In this document: one piece after another, positions 1 through 6,674 of the stretch
Numbering within the stretch: the first letter of the stretch is position 1
Layout of the letters: each line of letters opens with the position of its first letter
DNA from: a virus
Direction: 5' to 3' (one strand)
Length of the DNA stretch: 28,415 nt
IMG/VR virus record: IMGVR_UViG_3300032291_003201
Location: 1-28,415 of that record
Notes under the pieces: generated by a model
Database searches by the model: none
What the model saw: the letters and a program-made list of their open reading frames with translations, nothing else
Told to the model about the DNA's origin: nothing
Made by a program: the position numbers and the translations under genes

Positions 1-1390
1 GGTCACCAATATATGGTGTAAAATTACTAAGTGGTCCAATAGTTGGTGCTATTGAAACAGTAAAACTAGATACGTTTGTTAATACCGGATTTATTAAACT
101 ACCTGGACCATTTACAATAACACTATCAGTGGTTACTAGTGGTTGTATGGTACCAGTTAATATTTGTACGGTTCCTGTTTTAAATGGATCTCCAGCATAT
201 GAAGAACTAGCCCATCCGTGTTCTTTTATATTTGGTACTAAATAATTTGCTCTTTGGAAATTATTTTTTAATCCTTCCTCATTTTCCCACTTAAATTTGA
301 ATCTATATCTTGCTTTTGTTGGTATACCAATTTTTGGGTCATTAGATATTGCCTGTTCACCAAATTCATTTGTATAAACATAATCTAAATTCATTGGTAA
401 ATTAACCAAATATGATCCGTCACCATCAATAACTTTACCACCAGAAGGTAATTTAAATTCTTCTAATATTGGAAAACCTAAAGCATCAGTGTTTATAGTT
501 TGTCTAATTGATAATATTTGTCCCGGTCCAGATGTTAATTCACATAAATTACCAGTATTGTTTTTTGGTGTACAACTTGGTCTTATAGCATCATCATTTG
601 TTGTTGATATAATTGACCCCATAAAGACAGCTTTAGGTTCAACACTAATATTTGCTTCTGATGTTAAATCAAAGTCAACTCTTGTTATTCCTAATTGACA
701 AACATCTGTATCACCCCATAATGGTGAGATGTCAATAATTTTATTTAAAGTTTTAATTTGTGCTAATTCATTTAAATTTGTTGATGTTTTAAATGTATTA
801 CCATCAAACTGACCTTCACTAGCTTGACCGGTTTGTATTAAATCTTGTGGTGTTAAAGAGAAACACCCCATATCTGATAAGTCAACATCTAAAAATATTG
901 TTTGGGTACCTAGTGGAACTCCAAATATCATATAATCACCACTATCATTTGTTCTTGTTGTATACTTATAATACTTGTCATAGACTTCAATATATGATTG
1001 GTCAAGTAATGTTTCGGCTTTTGTTGGAAATGTTCCGGTTGCAGCGTGCCCTTCGTATGAAGGTTCTTTTGGTAATAAATTATATCTATAACCATCTTCA
1101 TCAACTTCAGATAAACTGGTATATGGGTATAAATCAGTAATTACCGGATTATTAGAATCTTCATCAGATAACGGTATAAAAACAGAAATTCTCGCATTTG
1201 GTAACCCAAAACCACCATTAACAAAAACTCTTCCGACAACAACACCATAGTCAGAACACTGTCTACTATAAACTTCACTTTGTAAAATTTTTAAAGAAAG
1301 TATGTTAATTTGGTCAAAGTCTTGGTCCAAGTTAACTTTAAGTGATTTGTCAACCCCAACTTGGGTTCTTATTCTATATGATTTTGGCAT
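1..1390 (-). CDS. Large structural protein with carboxypeptidase-regulatory-like domain (partial, C-terminus beyond window)
   Basis: An uninterrupted reading frame runs from an ATG at 1390 to the left edge, giving 463 codons without a stop, so the C-terminus is missing. The protein starts MPKSYRIRTQVGVDK. Residues about 50-72 (VVGRVFVNGGFGLPNARISV) and 144-170 (TTRTNDSGDYMIFGVPLG, then a beta-rich stretch) fit the two halves of a carboxypeptidase-regulatory-like/Cna-B-type beta-sandwich, separated by a roughly 75-residue insertion. The rest is beta-rich and Asn/Thr/Gly-rich with few charged helices, as expected of a phage appendage or baseplate protein. It follows the gp25-gp6 wedge genes in the same direction, behind a terminator, so it is probably a separate late transcript. 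A CATAAATA motif (plus strand) lies just upstream of the start. Its exact role (fibre, wedge-associated or adhesin) cannot be decided from this fragment. Confidence 0.8.
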   Translation of the reverse strand, partial: MPKSYRIRTQVGVDKSLKVNLDQDFDQINILSLKILQSEVYSRQCSDYGVVVGRVFVNGGFGLPNARISVFIPLSDEDSNNPVITDLYPYTSLSEVDEDGYRYNLLPKEPSYEGHAATGTFPTKAETLLDQSYIEVYDKYYKYTTRTNDSGDYMIFGVPLGTQTIFLDVDLSDMGCFSLTPQDLIQTGQASEGQFDGNTFKTSTNLNELAQIKTLNKIIDISPLWGDTDVCQLGITRVDFDLTSEANISVEPKAVFMGSIISTTNDDAIRPSCTPKNNTGNLCELTSGPGQILSIRQTINTDALGFPILEEFKLPSGGKVIDGDGSYLVNLPMNLDYVYTNEFGEQAISNDPKIGIPTKARYRFKFKWENEEGLKNNFQRANYLVPNIKEHGWASSSYAGDPFKTGTVQILTGTIQPLVTTDSVIVNGPGSLINPVLTNVSSFTVSIAPTIGPLSNFTPYIGD

Positions 1391-1467
1391 TAAATTTATT
1401 GTTTTTCATAAATAGTTTATTTCCTATTTTAGAAAAATAATCTTAATTAGAAAAAAGTAAAAGGAAC

Positions 1468-1492
1468 AAAAAACCCACCATATAGGTGGGTT
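1468..1492 (-). terminator. Rho-independent terminator after the membrane-hairpin leader gene
   Basis: A perfect 8-bp inverted repeat (AACCCACC and GGTGGGTT) encloses a 5-base loop. Read on the minus strand it runs straight into six T residues. It lies about 20 bases beyond the stop of the gene at 1513-2199 and separates that gene from the next one at 1390. Confidence 0.85.
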
Positions 1493-1512
1493 ATGTATAT
1501 TTTATAAATAAA

Positions 1513-2199
1513 CTAAAATTCATCTTCAGATGTTAGTTCTCCTTTAAGTCTTTCAAGATCTTCAATTAATCTGTCTATTGATTCAACATCTTGTCTACAT
1601 TTGATAGATAAAACATCACCAGCGTTATCATCTTTATCAGTTCCAATGATATAACCAGGTCCACCTCTCATTATTCGATAGTTACTTTTTTTACCACCAA
1701 AAAATCCTTCTTCTATTGGTTCTTCATTGTCTTTAACTTTTTCTCTACCAACTTCTGAAGCCAATGTTCCCCAGACAGCACCACCCATACCAGCCATAAG
1801 AAGTGCTGCTTGTAATATTTCATCATTAGCCATTGTACCCATCATATACCCAAGAACTCCACTTACAAGTGATGCAATACCATATGTCATTAATTTTCTT
1901 TTTAAGAAATGATTTCTTGTTATTTCTTTTTTATTATCACCATAGTCATAATATTTATAACTTTCATTTATGTTCATTTCTAAAGCTCTTTGAATTTCTT
2001 CAGCCTTGTCAGGGTTTTCTTTAAAGAATTTAACTAGTCCTTGAAAATCGTCACTTTGTTTTAGTTTTTCCATTTTAGAAAAATCAGAATCCATTTCCAT
2101 ATCTTCAGATTGTGAAATCCACTCTTCTTCATTTTCTTTAACAATTCGTCTAACAATTCTTGTTAAATCAGATTCTGTAAGTCTTATAATCTTTTTCAT
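1513..2199 (-). CDS. Leader-bearing protein with glycine-rich transmembrane hairpin
   Basis: 228 residues of unrecognised family. Residues 1-22 (MKKIIRLTESDLTRI... ending V-K-E) match the N-termini of the proteins starting at 6322 and 5627, and part of the leader DNA is identical to that of the 6322 gene. Residues 25-90 are acidic and helical. Residues about 104-122 and 128-146 are two hydrophobic, Gly/Ala/Met-rich segments joined by a short NDE-containing turn, so a membrane hairpin is likely. The C-terminal 70 residues are soluble, with a GGPGYIIGTDKDD segment and a final charged helix. It sits between gp6 (27-base gap) and a terminator. The V-x-E after the leader resembles a phage prohead-protease site, so it may be a packaged protein that enters the host membrane. 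That role is inference; the two hydrophobic segments and the shared leader are directly visible. Confidence 0.85.
   Translation of the reverse strand: MKKIIRLTESDLTRIVRRIVKENEEEWISQSEDMEMDSDFSKMEKLKQSDDFQGLVKFFKENPDKAEEIQRALEMNINESYKYYDYGDNKKEITRNHFLKRKLMTYGIASLVSGVLGYMMGTMANDEILQAALLMAGMGGAVWGTLASEVGREKVKDNEEPIEEGFFGGKKSNYRIMRGGPGYIIGTDKDDNAGDVLSIKCRQDVESIDRLIEDLERLKGELTSEDEF
2155..2178 (-). repeat. 24-base direct repeat, copy 1 (leader DNA)
   Basis: This stretch is identical to 6278-6301. Both lie in the same position of the leader codons (TESDLTRI) of two otherwise unrelated genes, which implies recent duplication or recombination of the leader. Confidence 0.85.
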
Positions 2200-2226
2200 A
2201 ATTTTTTAATTATAAATACTTTCTTA

Positions 2227-4065
2227 TTAAGAAAAATTAATTCCTTTAAAATTTAAAACTCTAACATTAATATCTTTATTTGGGAATCTAATTTGATACA
2301 TTTGTGTTGGTTCAGCAAAAATAGTATCGGCAATTAATTCAATTTGTTTTGTTGTTGGGTCGGAATATCTTTGTGATGTTTGCGATGACGAGTATTGACC
2401 ACCAACTTTATTAAAAAACTGGATATCTGAAATACTAATAACCCCTTCAATATTTTGAATTCTTTTTCTAATTTCAGAAACATATATGTTATCACCCATT
2501 TGTTTATTTGATGGTGAAAAATATTGTGTAATAATATCAATCACTTGTGTTACTATTGAACCTTGATTTTGACTAGCATCTAAAACAACGTCAACATTAG
2601 TTGCTAAGTCAATTACATTCGCACTTTCAACTGAAATATAATCATTTATCATTCGGTAGTTTGATAAATAATTTGCAATATTTTGTTTTAGTGTATTTGA
2701 AGTGACTTCAGTTAACTTACCGTCACTATCATATGAAAGTAATTTAATCTTAATTTTATTATTTTCTTCTGTTATTGTTACTTTTGCTGGTGCACCAAAT
2801 TGTGAAGGCATTGTTCTAATTATAGACTCATAATCATTTATTGTTACAGCCCTATTCTGTGCTGAAAAATTAAATGTTACCATTTGTCTTACTTCCTCTG
2901 TTGACGGATTGTTCGCACCACCAATTGCAGCTGTTACGTTATTAACATTTAATGAATTAATAACACTTCTATTTGTATTTTCAGATGGTCCGTTAACAGA
3001 AAATAAAGCGTTTGAGATTTGGTTAATCACATTAACACCTAAGTTTGATTGTGAACCACCACCAACTCGGTATTGTACAAACATTGTTGAGTTTGGTTTT
3101 AATGTACTACCTAATGTTAGTGTATTTGTATATTTATTTAAATCAAATGATAATCCATCTCTAGCAAATTCTCTTAATTGGTCCTCGGCCGATGTATTAC
3201 CACCACCAAATGTCATTTTAAAGAAACCTTCAGGTGTATATTCTGTAATAAATTTATTGGTTGTTGTCACATATTTACCAACTTTAACACCTGGATTGTC
3301 AGATGTTTTTGTTGGGTCTTCAATAAAAACCCTATCTTCCATTAAGGCTTTTACCTCATACCATCTATTATTTTGTGATAAAAATTCTTGTGGTTGTGGT
3401 ATTGTGACATATTGTGTTCCTTCTTTTATTAAAACACTTGTTACGCCTAAAACATTTTTTTCCGGTAAAAATAATTCAAAAAATGGTCTAACATCATTTG
3501 GTGTTATAACTCTTTTAAAAACTTTTGTAATACCATTAACAACAACTTCTCTTTTTGTTATTGTATAATTTAATAGTTTACCGGTTGAGTCAAAGTTAGG
3601 GACTTTAAGTCTATTTGGGAATCCTTCGGCATTTACCGCGGAAGAAAAGTCAATATCATATACAGTCTCAAATGGTTGTCCGGCTCCAGCTATTTGGGAT
3701 CCTCTTCTTAAAATACCGCAATATCTTAAATCTTCTTTATCACCAGAAGCAGGTACTGTGATTGAGAAATCAACTAGTGCAACTGACGGTCTTTGTCCTG
3801 GAACTTTTAAACCATATGTTCTTGCAATATTAAATACTGAAGATCTTTGTTGTGCGTATTGTAATACCGTTTCTTGGATGCTCCTATCAATATGAAATTG
3901 TAGGTTGTCTGTTACTGCGGCATTTAAATCTAATAATACAGAAAAAATACCAGCGTCATTAAAATTTTGAACTAGTTCTGGGTAATATAACCTTGTAAAG
4001 TTGATAAGTTCAGTTCTTATTCCTTGGAAATCCCTAGTTGTGTATGATATTTTTTTATCTGCCAT
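2227..4065 (-). CDS. gp6: Baseplate wedge protein, gp6-like (baseplate J-like)
   Basis: 612 residues, slightly shorter than T4 gp6 (about 660). Family features are visible in order. The N-terminal segment is typical of gp6 (YTTRDFQGIRTELINFTRLY, residues 8-27, then NDAGIFSVLLDLNAAVTDNL at 36-55). The central beta-rich J-like core has FGGG at 286-289 and QYRVGGGSQSNLG at 331-343. The hallmark SAQNRAVTINDYESII, residues 401-416, introduces the C-terminal half. In T4, gp6 dimers form the inner ring of the baseplate that clamps the wedges around the hub. The gene lies two bases behind the gp25-like gene, the same partner pair that forms the inner wedge ring, so the two are almost certainly co-expressed. 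Confidence 0.9.
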   Translation of the reverse strand: MADKKISYTTRDFQGIRTELINFTRLYYPELVQNFNDAGIFSVLLDLNAAVTDNLQFHIDRSIQETVLQYAQQRSSVFNIARTYGLKVPGQRPSVALVDFSITVPASGDKEDLRYCGILRRGSQIAGAGQPFETVYDIDFSSAVNAEGFPNRLKVPNFDSTGKLLNYTITKREVVVNGITKVFKRVITPNDVRPFFELFLPEKNVLGVTSVLIKEGTQYVTIPQPQEFLSQNNRWYEVKALMEDRVFIEDPTKTSDNPGVKVGKYVTTTNKFITEYTPEGFFKMTFGGGNTSAEDQLREFARDGLSFDLNKYTNTLTLGSTLKPNSTMFVQYRVGGGSQSNLGVNVINQISNALFSVNGPSENTNRSVINSLNVNNVTAAIGGANNPSTEEVRQMVTFNFSAQNRAVTINDYESIIRTMPSQFGAPAKVTITEENNKIKIKLLSYDSDGKLTEVTSNTLKQNIANYLSNYRMINDYISVESANVIDLATNVDVVLDASQNQGSIVTQVIDIITQYFSPSNKQMGDNIYVSEIRKRIQNIEGVISISDIQFFNKVGGQYSSSQTSQRYSDPTTKQIELIADTIFAEPTQMYQIRFPNKDINVRVLNFKGINFS

Positions 4066-4067
4066 AA

Positions 4068-4529
4068 TTATACGTTTAATATTACAAAATCGCTAGATTC
4101 AAAAGCCGACGATGTTATTTTATAGTCAATTTTTATTCTAGCAGTATATTCTTTTTGTGCTAGTCCTGGTACTCTATACTCTCTTTTACCTTCACTATTA
4201 ACATATGTTGCTCCGGGTTCTTCCAAGTCAGCCGTTGCTTCTTTAATATCAATTTTTGTAATAAGAATACCGGGCATATATTTACTAACACTTTCTTTAA
4301 TTTCCGATTCAATATCACTAAATGTTGGTCCATCTAATGGTTCAAAAATAAATTCATATAGTCTTGACCCAAAATCAGGTAAAAAATATCTAGTACCTCT
4401 TCTTGTTAATAACAAATGAATTAAATTACTACGAATTTCTTCATCGGTAGTTTGTGTTGTACCTAAATATTTTCCTTGAGATGATTGTTCAAATGGAAAT
4501 GTTATACCGTATGTTGTTCCAAAAGCCAT
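4068..4529 (-). CDS. gp25: Baseplate wedge protein, gp25-like (GPW/gp25 family)
   Basis: 153 residues; T4 gp25 is 132. The GPW/gp25 signature is clear: TDEEIRSNLIHLLLTRRGTR (residues 28-47), PDFGSRLYEFIFEP (51-64) and the following ESEIKESVSKYMPGILITKI. The protein belongs to the wedge inner ring that contacts the sheath and starts sheath assembly. An extension near the C-terminus (residues about 98-127) between the core beta-strands accounts for the extra length. The gene is followed after two bases by gp6. An AATAAATA motif (plus strand) lies 4 bases upstream of the start, with no Shine-Dalgarno sequence. Confidence 0.92.
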   Translation of the reverse strand: MAFGTTYGITFPFEQSSQGKYLGTTQTTDEEIRSNLIHLLLTRRGTRYFLPDFGSRLYEFIFEPLDGPTFSDIESEIKESVSKYMPGILITKIDIKEATADLEEPGATYVNSEGKREYRVPGLAQKEYTARIKIDYKITSSAFESSDFVILNV

Positions 4530-4583
4530 ATTGAATAAATATAAGACATACTATTTTTGAATAAACAATTATGTGTTTTTATG

Positions 4584-5339
4584 TTAGTCTAAATCACTTT
4601 CATACTTTTCAAAAAAAGCTTTTGGTATTTCTTTGTGTGGTAATTTTGTTTTTGTTAGTACACCACTTTTTTCCATAGCGGCCAAATTTCTTTGTATTGA
4701 CGGATAACCACCCCAATTTGAACTATTTGATAAAGAATGTACATTTTTTGGTAGACTATTCACAACTCTTGGGGATGTTGGGTCTATAAGACCAATAAAA
4801 CTATACTTACTTGGGTTGTTTTCAATTTCTTTCCAAACTAATCTACCGCCAGCAGAAAAACCCATAATTTTAGTAACATTATTATCTTTTTTTAAATTTT
4901 CTAATTTTTGAGAATCGTTATAATTAATAAATTCAACATTGTCAGTTGATAATCCAGCTTTTTTCCACTCACCACGCATCCAATCTTTAGTTGCATAACT
5001 TATACCCCCAATAACAACAGATAAACCGTCTTTACTTTTTGGGGTATTATCTTTTTTCTCTTCTTTATCTTTTTTCTCTTCTTTATTCTTATCTAATTCT
5101 TTTTCAACATCTTTTTTGATTGTTTCAATTTTTTTACTAACCTCACTTTTACTTGGTGGTGTATCAACAGTTTCTTTTTTATCAAAATCAATTCCGGTAA
5201 CATCTTTAAAAATGTCTTTAACTTTTTGTACTGGCGCTGAATTTTTAATAGTATCAATTACATCATTATACCAAGCTTCTTCAATTGTTTGTGTTTCTAT
5301 AAGTCTCTTTAATTGACTTTCTGTAATTTTTATTTTCAT
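4584..5339 (-). CDS. Leader-bearing alpha/beta-hydrolase (lipase/esterase-like)
   Basis: 251 residues. Residues 1-15 (MKIKITESQLKRLIE) are a shortened variant of the shared leader, ending L-I-E. Residues 60-102 form a Lys/Glu-rich, probably helical linker. Residues 105-251 look like a compact alpha/beta-hydrolase: a strand LSVVIGGISYA (106-116), the nucleophile elbow MGFSAGG (159-165, Ser162 in G-x-S-x-G), a following strand ending in Asp186 (GLIDPTSP), and His235 near the end (LPHKEIP). Ser162, Asp186 and His235 are in the right order for a catalytic triad, so activity is plausible; the substrate (lipid, ester or peptide) is unknown. The domain lacks a lid and is small for the fold. The gene lies between a terminator and the gp25-gp6 pair, suggesting late expression. 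The hydrolase call is from motif reading; packaging into the capsid is inference. Confidence 0.75.
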   Translation of the reverse strand: MKIKITESQLKRLIETQTIEEAWYNDVIDTIKNSAPVQKVKDIFKDVTGIDFDKKETVDTPPSKSEVSKKIETIKKDVEKELDKNKEEKKDKEEKKDNTPKSKDGLSVVIGGISYATKDWMRGEWKKAGLSTDNVEFINYNDSQKLENLKKDNNVTKIMGFSAGGRLVWKEIENNPSKYSFIGLIDPTSPRVVNSLPKNVHSLSNSSNWGGYPSIQRNLAAMEKSGVLTKTKLPHKEIPKAFFEKYESDLD

Positions 5340-5370
5340 ATATTATATTTTTTATAAAAAATTTTTAAAA

Positions 5371-5397
5371 TAAAAATCCCATTAACTGGGGTTTTTT
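5371..5397 (-). terminator. Hairpin terminator after the short leader-bearing gene
   Basis: A 9-bp stem (AAAAATCCC and GGGGTTTTT, including one G-U pair) encloses a 7-base loop, and on the minus strand it is followed by a T-rich tract. It begins within a few bases of the stop codon of the gene at 5400-5627. Confidence 0.7.
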
Positions 5398-5399
5398 AG

Positions 5400-5627
5400 T
5401 TATAAAGTTTTATTACTACGTAACATCCTTCTATTAAACCAATATTCTGCTATTGGTTGTACAATATCGTCATTTGTTTCATCGGTTTCTGAATCAATTT
5501 TTGCCATAATATCTTCCATTTCTGGTGTTGGTACTTCTGGCATTTCCGGTCCTTCAGGTCCTTCATTTATTACTCTTTTAATAATACGAGATAAATCTTT
5601 CTCAGTTAATCTTGACACTCTTTTCAT
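5400..5627 (-). CDS. Short leader-bearing acidic protein
   Basis: 75 residues with no recognised family. Residues 1-22 (MKRVSRLTEKDLSRIIKRVI, then N-E) match the shared leader almost position for position, including Glu22 in an I-N-E motif. The remainder starts with a Gly/Pro/Glu repeat-like run (GPEGPEMPEVPTPEME, residues 23-38) and is strongly acidic, ending in a short Arg/Asn-rich tail (FNRRMLRSNKTL). Nearly a third of the protein is leader, so after cleavage only about 53 residues would remain. It lies 20 bases behind the amidase gene and in front of a terminator, so the two probably share a transcript. The consistency of the leader supports a real gene despite the small size; the function is unknown. 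Confidence 0.75.
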   Translation of the reverse strand: MKRVSRLTEKDLSRIIKRVINEGPEGPEMPEVPTPEMEDIMAKIDSETDETNDDIVQPIAEYWFNRRMLRSNKTL

Positions 5628-5647
5628 TTTTTTATTTTATATAAAAT

Positions 5648-6322
5648 TTATTTTGGGCATCTCCAGCCACTTTCTTTATAGCCCTTAACATCTTTACCCC
5701 AACCACATTTTACGGCGTTGGTTTCTACTTTTGTTGGGACTTTCCAAAATCTAATCTCACTAGGAACATCCCAATGATCACCACCACCACTTTTGGTTCC
5801 ATCCCAAATATCAGTGTGTCCAGCGGCATCACCCCAAGCGTCGGTTTTAAAAGCATAAACACCTTTTTTATTTTTCATTTCTTCCGGAACACCACCACCA
5901 GGATGATTAATTATTGTTGGTTCACCAAAATTTCTCTCTAAAATATTATTAAAAGCTTGTGATGATGGGTTAAAATTTGACCCAGCAGGAACATCTTGAC
6001 CACCAAAATTTACAGTTTTTTCTGTTGTGTAATTACCACCCGGTTTTAAGCCAGCTCCTAGTAATGCCATTGACATTCTACTAGCACAAGTATTTGCCCA
6101 ACTAGTAGGTATAACTTTCCTCATTGATACTAATTTTTTTGGTATTATCTTCTCAAAAAAAGGATCAACACCTTCTGGTTGTTTTGGGAATGCGTTCCAC
6201 ATTTTAGTCCAGACACTTTCATCAAGACTTTCATTTATTAATCTTTGATTTCTATCTTCAATTATTATTTTTTTAATAATTCTTGTTAAATCAGATTCTG
6301 TTAATCTAACAACTTTTTTCAT
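5648..6322 (-). CDS. Leader-bearing Tae4-type peptidoglycan amidase
   Basis: 224 residues. Residues 1-22 (MKKVVRLTESDLTRI... ending I-I-E) are the shared leader. The rest resembles the Tae4 family, NlpC/P60-fold amidases best known as type VI secretion effectors that cut the D-Glu-mDAP bond in Gram-negative peptidoglycan. The catalytic Cys lies in WANTCASRMSMALLGAG (residues 75-91, Cys79), the His in GHTDIWDG (168-175, His169), 90 residues later. The acidic third residue could be Asp171, Asp174 or Asp182. The stretch PSSQAFNNILERNFGEP (119-135) and the C-terminal Cys206/Cys222 are compatible with the family; the two Cys could form a disulfide. There is no hydrophobic signal peptide. As a phage protein it could be the endolysin or an entry lysin; the leader favours a virion-associated role. 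The amidase call is fairly secure; the role is open. Confidence 0.82.
   Translation of the reverse strand: MKKVVRLTESDLTRIIKKIIIEDRNQRLINESLDESVWTKMWNAFPKQPEGVDPFFEKIIPKKLVSMRKVIPTSWANTCASRMSMALLGAGLKPGGNYTTEKTVNFGGQDVPAGSNFNPSSQAFNNILERNFGEPTIINHPGGGVPEEMKNKKGVYAFKTDAWGDAAGHTDIWDGTKSGGGDHWDVPSEIRFWKVPTKVETNAVKCGWGKDVKGYKESGWRCPK
6278..6301 (-). repeat. 24-base direct repeat, copy 2 (leader DNA)
   Basis: This stretch is identical to 2155-2178, at the equivalent codons of the leader of the amidase gene. Confidence 0.85.
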
Positions 6323-6351
6323 AACATTTTTTATTATAAATATTACTTAAC

Positions 6352-6379
6352 AAAAAAAATCCCTACTTTCGTAAGGATT
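6352..6379 (-). terminator. Terminator overlapping the end of the DUF5522-like gene
   Basis: Read on the minus strand, AATCCTTAC and GTAGGGATT pair over 9 bp (one G-U) around a GAAA tetraloop and are followed by a run of T residues. The hairpin contains the last codons and the TAG stop of the gene at 6363-6590, so coding and terminator sequence are shared. It closes the DNA-metabolism transcript. Confidence 0.88.
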
Positions 6380-6590
6380 CTTTTAAGTTCGTGCTACCCT
6401 TTTCATATAAGGGTTCGTATGGACAATGTTTACATTTTGATCCACAACACCTACCCCTCTTTATATGATAGGATTCGGACATTACAATATTTCCAAATTT
6501 ATCCTTATAAAAATCTGGTTCTGGAGTTTTTTTTGTTGTCTCCTGAACATATAGTTGTTGTACCCAATCTTTTGATGCGTTTACTGTCAT
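6363..6590 (-). CDS. DUF5522-like small cysteine-cluster protein
   Basis: 75 residues. Residues 32-60 carry the motif I associate with DUF5522: a strand GNIVMSESYHIKRG followed by RCCGSKCKHCPYEP, giving Cys48, Cys49, Cys53 and Cys56. The tight cysteine cluster suggests a metal or iron-sulfur site. The family's biochemical function is not known to me, and it is mainly seen in Bacteroidota chromosomes. The gene follows the ribonucleotide reductase gene, separated by a hairpin, and is the last gene of the DNA-metabolism run; a link to redox or nucleotide metabolism is only suggested by position. The N-terminal 25 residues and the C-terminal tail, whose codons double as a terminator, are not conserved-looking. 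Confidence 0.78.
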   Translation of the reverse strand: MTVNASKDWVQQLYVQETTKKTPEPDFYKDKFGNIVMSESYHIKRGRCCGSKCKHCPYEPLYEKGSTNLKESLRK

Positions 6591-6616
6591 TTTAATTCTG
6601 TTTTCTTTGGTTATAA

Positions 6617-6646
6617 AACGCTAACAATACTTGATATGTTAGCGTT
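6617..6646 (-). terminator. Inverted repeat between ribonucleotide reductase and DUF5522-like genes
   Basis: A perfect 10-bp inverted repeat (AACGCTAACA and TGTTAGCGTT) encloses a 10-base loop. On the minus strand only four T residues follow, so it could be a weak or partial terminator, or an mRNA-stabilising or processing hairpin 3' of the reductase gene. It lies about 26 bases before the next start codon. Confidence 0.5.
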
Positions 6647-6674
6647 ATGTTGTTGCCCCATTGTACTTTCATAA

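Noticed and set aside
1391-1512. Small RNA or tRNA gene in the longest gap
   Set aside because: Apart from the terminator hairpin the 122 bases are AT-rich with no cloverleaf or other stable fold visible.
2909-3568. 219-codon open frame on the plus strand
   Set aside because: It lies fully antisense to the well-supported gp6-like gene; the translation is compositionally odd and resembles no family. The same holds for plus-strand frames at 15693-15992, 17340-17690, 24923-25366 and 26405-26794.
5648-6322. Signal peptide on the amidase and related leader proteins
   Set aside because: The N-termini are basic/acidic amphipathic helices without the uncharged hydrophobic core or AXA-type site of a signal peptide.
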